From Holophagaceae bacterium UBA706 (GTDB lineage Bacteria; Acidobacteriota; Holophagae; Holophagales; Holophagaceae), in the NCBI GenBank assembly GCA_002298155.1, contig DBME01000371.1, positions 12,766-19,198 on the forward strand: a DNA stretch of 6,433 nt. The letters run 5' to 3'. Numbering within the stretch: the stretch's first letter is position 1; each line of letters starts with the position of its first letter. Below the pieces are notes generated by a model. It saw only the letters and a program-made list of their open reading frames with translations. It was not told the origin of the DNA and searched no databases. Below are positions 5,547 through 6,433 of the stretch, piece by piece. A program made the position numbers and the translations under genes.

Positions 5547-6433
5547 CTACCGGGTGGCGCCGAACCCCGCGTTGCCCAGCAGATTATAGGCAAGGGCCAA
5601 GGTGCCCACCCGCTGGCGGGTGTCGGGACGGTCCGGGTAATGCGCATTGCGGGTGGAGGCGAGGTACTGGATTCCCAGGGCATGGCGGCCGTAGATGCGG
5701 AAGGTGAGGCCGACATTGAGCCGGTCGATGGCCTCCCGGCCTCCGGGATCGCCGCCTCCCGTTCCGGTGATGTAGTACCGGCGCCCGGTCATGTCCAGCA
5801 TCACCGCGTCGGCGAAGATGAACCTGAGGGCGGTCAGGCCCTGGGGCGCCACGCCGAAGTGGTAGTCCCGCTCACCCACCTGCGCGACGTTGCCGGCGGC
5901 GGCATAGCCGACCCCGCCCAGCACGGATCCCTGGATGGAGACCTTCCGCCCCACCTGCCACTGGAACGTGGTGCCCACCGATACCGAGGTGCTCGCCACC
6001 CTGAAGATGTAGGGCGCGATGTAGTCGTACCCTCCATAGAGCCCCCAGATGGCCTTGTAGGAATCCCCAAGGGCGTAGTCCGTGCCGTAGAGCAGGCCGC
6101 GGATCATGATGCTGTCCACGGGATTCGACGCTTTGCCCAGGGACCTGAATTCGAACTGGAAGTAGTCGAAGGGGCGATCGTAGGTGTAGCCATGCTTCCC
6201 GGGCAGCCCGTAGTCCAGGGCGTAATCAAGGGTGGCCTGGTTGCGCTGGGTGGTGCTGGTCACCCCGTTCTCGTTCAAGTCGGAGTGGAGGCTTCCCCCC
6301 AGCTGCAGGCGCCATCGGAGGCTCGGATCGTCGCTGGGGAACAGCGGCTTGAAACGTGCTCCGAAGGCCCACCGGTTGATGGCGGAGGACGGAGACAGGA
6401 GGGCGGCGCCCGCCTTGCGCAGGAATCCCGGGT
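5547..6433 (-). CDS. DUF3943-like beta-rich envelope protein (N-terminal part beyond window)
   Basis: The last 294 residues are visible, and the frame stays open to the right edge, so the start lies outside; a TTG at 6278 is internal, since the preceding 51 codons (SPSSAINRWAFGARFKPL, then LQLGGSLHSD) read as part of the same protein. The sequence is rich in alternating aromatic/Gly strands: DYALDYG, FDYFQFEFR, WGLYGGYDYI, SVGTTFQWQVG, LGGVGYAAAG, LNVGLTFRIYGRHALGIQYL and a closing GTLALAYNLLG. This resembles the DUF3943 family and suggests a beta-barrel or outer-membrane-associated protein, but there is no known function and no catalytic motif was seen. It converges on the PAP2 gene with 8 bp between stops. 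Such families can sit near PAP2 phosphatases, so a shared envelope role is possible but unproven. The family name is from pattern memory only. Confidence 0.8.
   Translation of the reverse strand, partial: PGFLRKAGAALLSPSSAINRWAFGARFKPLFPSDDPSLRWRLQLGGSLHSDLNENGVTSTTQRNQATLDYALDYGLPGKHGYTYDRPFDYFQFEFRSLGKASNPVDSIMIRGLLYGTDYALGDSYKAIWGLYGGYDYIAPYIFRVASTSVSVGTTFQWQVGRKVSIQGSVLGGVGYAAAGNVAQVGERDYHFGVAPQGLTALRFIFADAVMLDMTGRRYYITGTGGGDPGGREAIDRLNVGLTFRIYGRHALGIQYLASTRNAHYPDRPDTRQRVGTLALAYNLLGNAGFGATR

Noticed and set aside
1..6433. CRISPR array, tRNA/rRNA, insertion sequence or prophage genes
   Set aside because: No regularly spaced repeats, RNA-gene signatures, transposase-like proteins or terminal repeats were seen.

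Overview
This is a G+C-rich bacterial window with six genes in two divergent groups plus one convergent partial gene. The sequence shows inner-membrane, signal-peptide and probable outer-membrane-type proteins, which suggests a Gram-negative (diderm) organism. An acidobacterial (Holophagae-like) or similar high-GC environmental lineage would fit, but that is a guess; no rRNA or lineage-specific marker is present.

Minus-strand block (1-3597, transcribed right to left): a 49-residue two-helix membrane protein of the Lmo0937 family, then 7 bp later a 690-residue FtsH-like membrane AAA+ zinc metalloprotease, then about 100 bp later a peptidase-U32 family protein (RlhA-like, probably an Fe-S RNA-modification protein) that runs off the left edge. 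The first two genes look translationally coupled and probably form an operon. The protease keeps its ATPase and zinc motifs but differs from housekeeping FtsH in the pore loop, the arginine-finger region and an insertion in the protease domain.

Intergenic control region (3598-3974): 377 bp with no convincing full-size gene, including an A+T-rich island (43% G+C over 3661-3720). It holds a strong Shine-Dalgarno for the small membrane gene, two divergent sites with sigma-54 geometry (GG-N10-GC), an exact match to the IHF consensus, a 7-bp inverted repeat, a thrice-repeated CAACGT, and a possible 18-codon leader peptide that overlaps the next start by GTGA.

Plus-strand block (3975-5538): a DJ-1/PfpI (Hsp31-like) protein followed after 1 bp by a secreted or membrane PAP2-type phosphatase. 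Converging on it with only 8 bp between the stop codons is a DUF3943-like, beta-strand-rich protein (5547 to beyond 6433), incomplete at its N terminus.

Taken together, the centre looks like a divergently controlled envelope/protein-quality stress locus: membrane protease plus tiny membrane partner on one side, DJ-1-type protein plus lipid phosphatase on the other. The functional link is inference from layout and shared control region; no experiment or database search was available.
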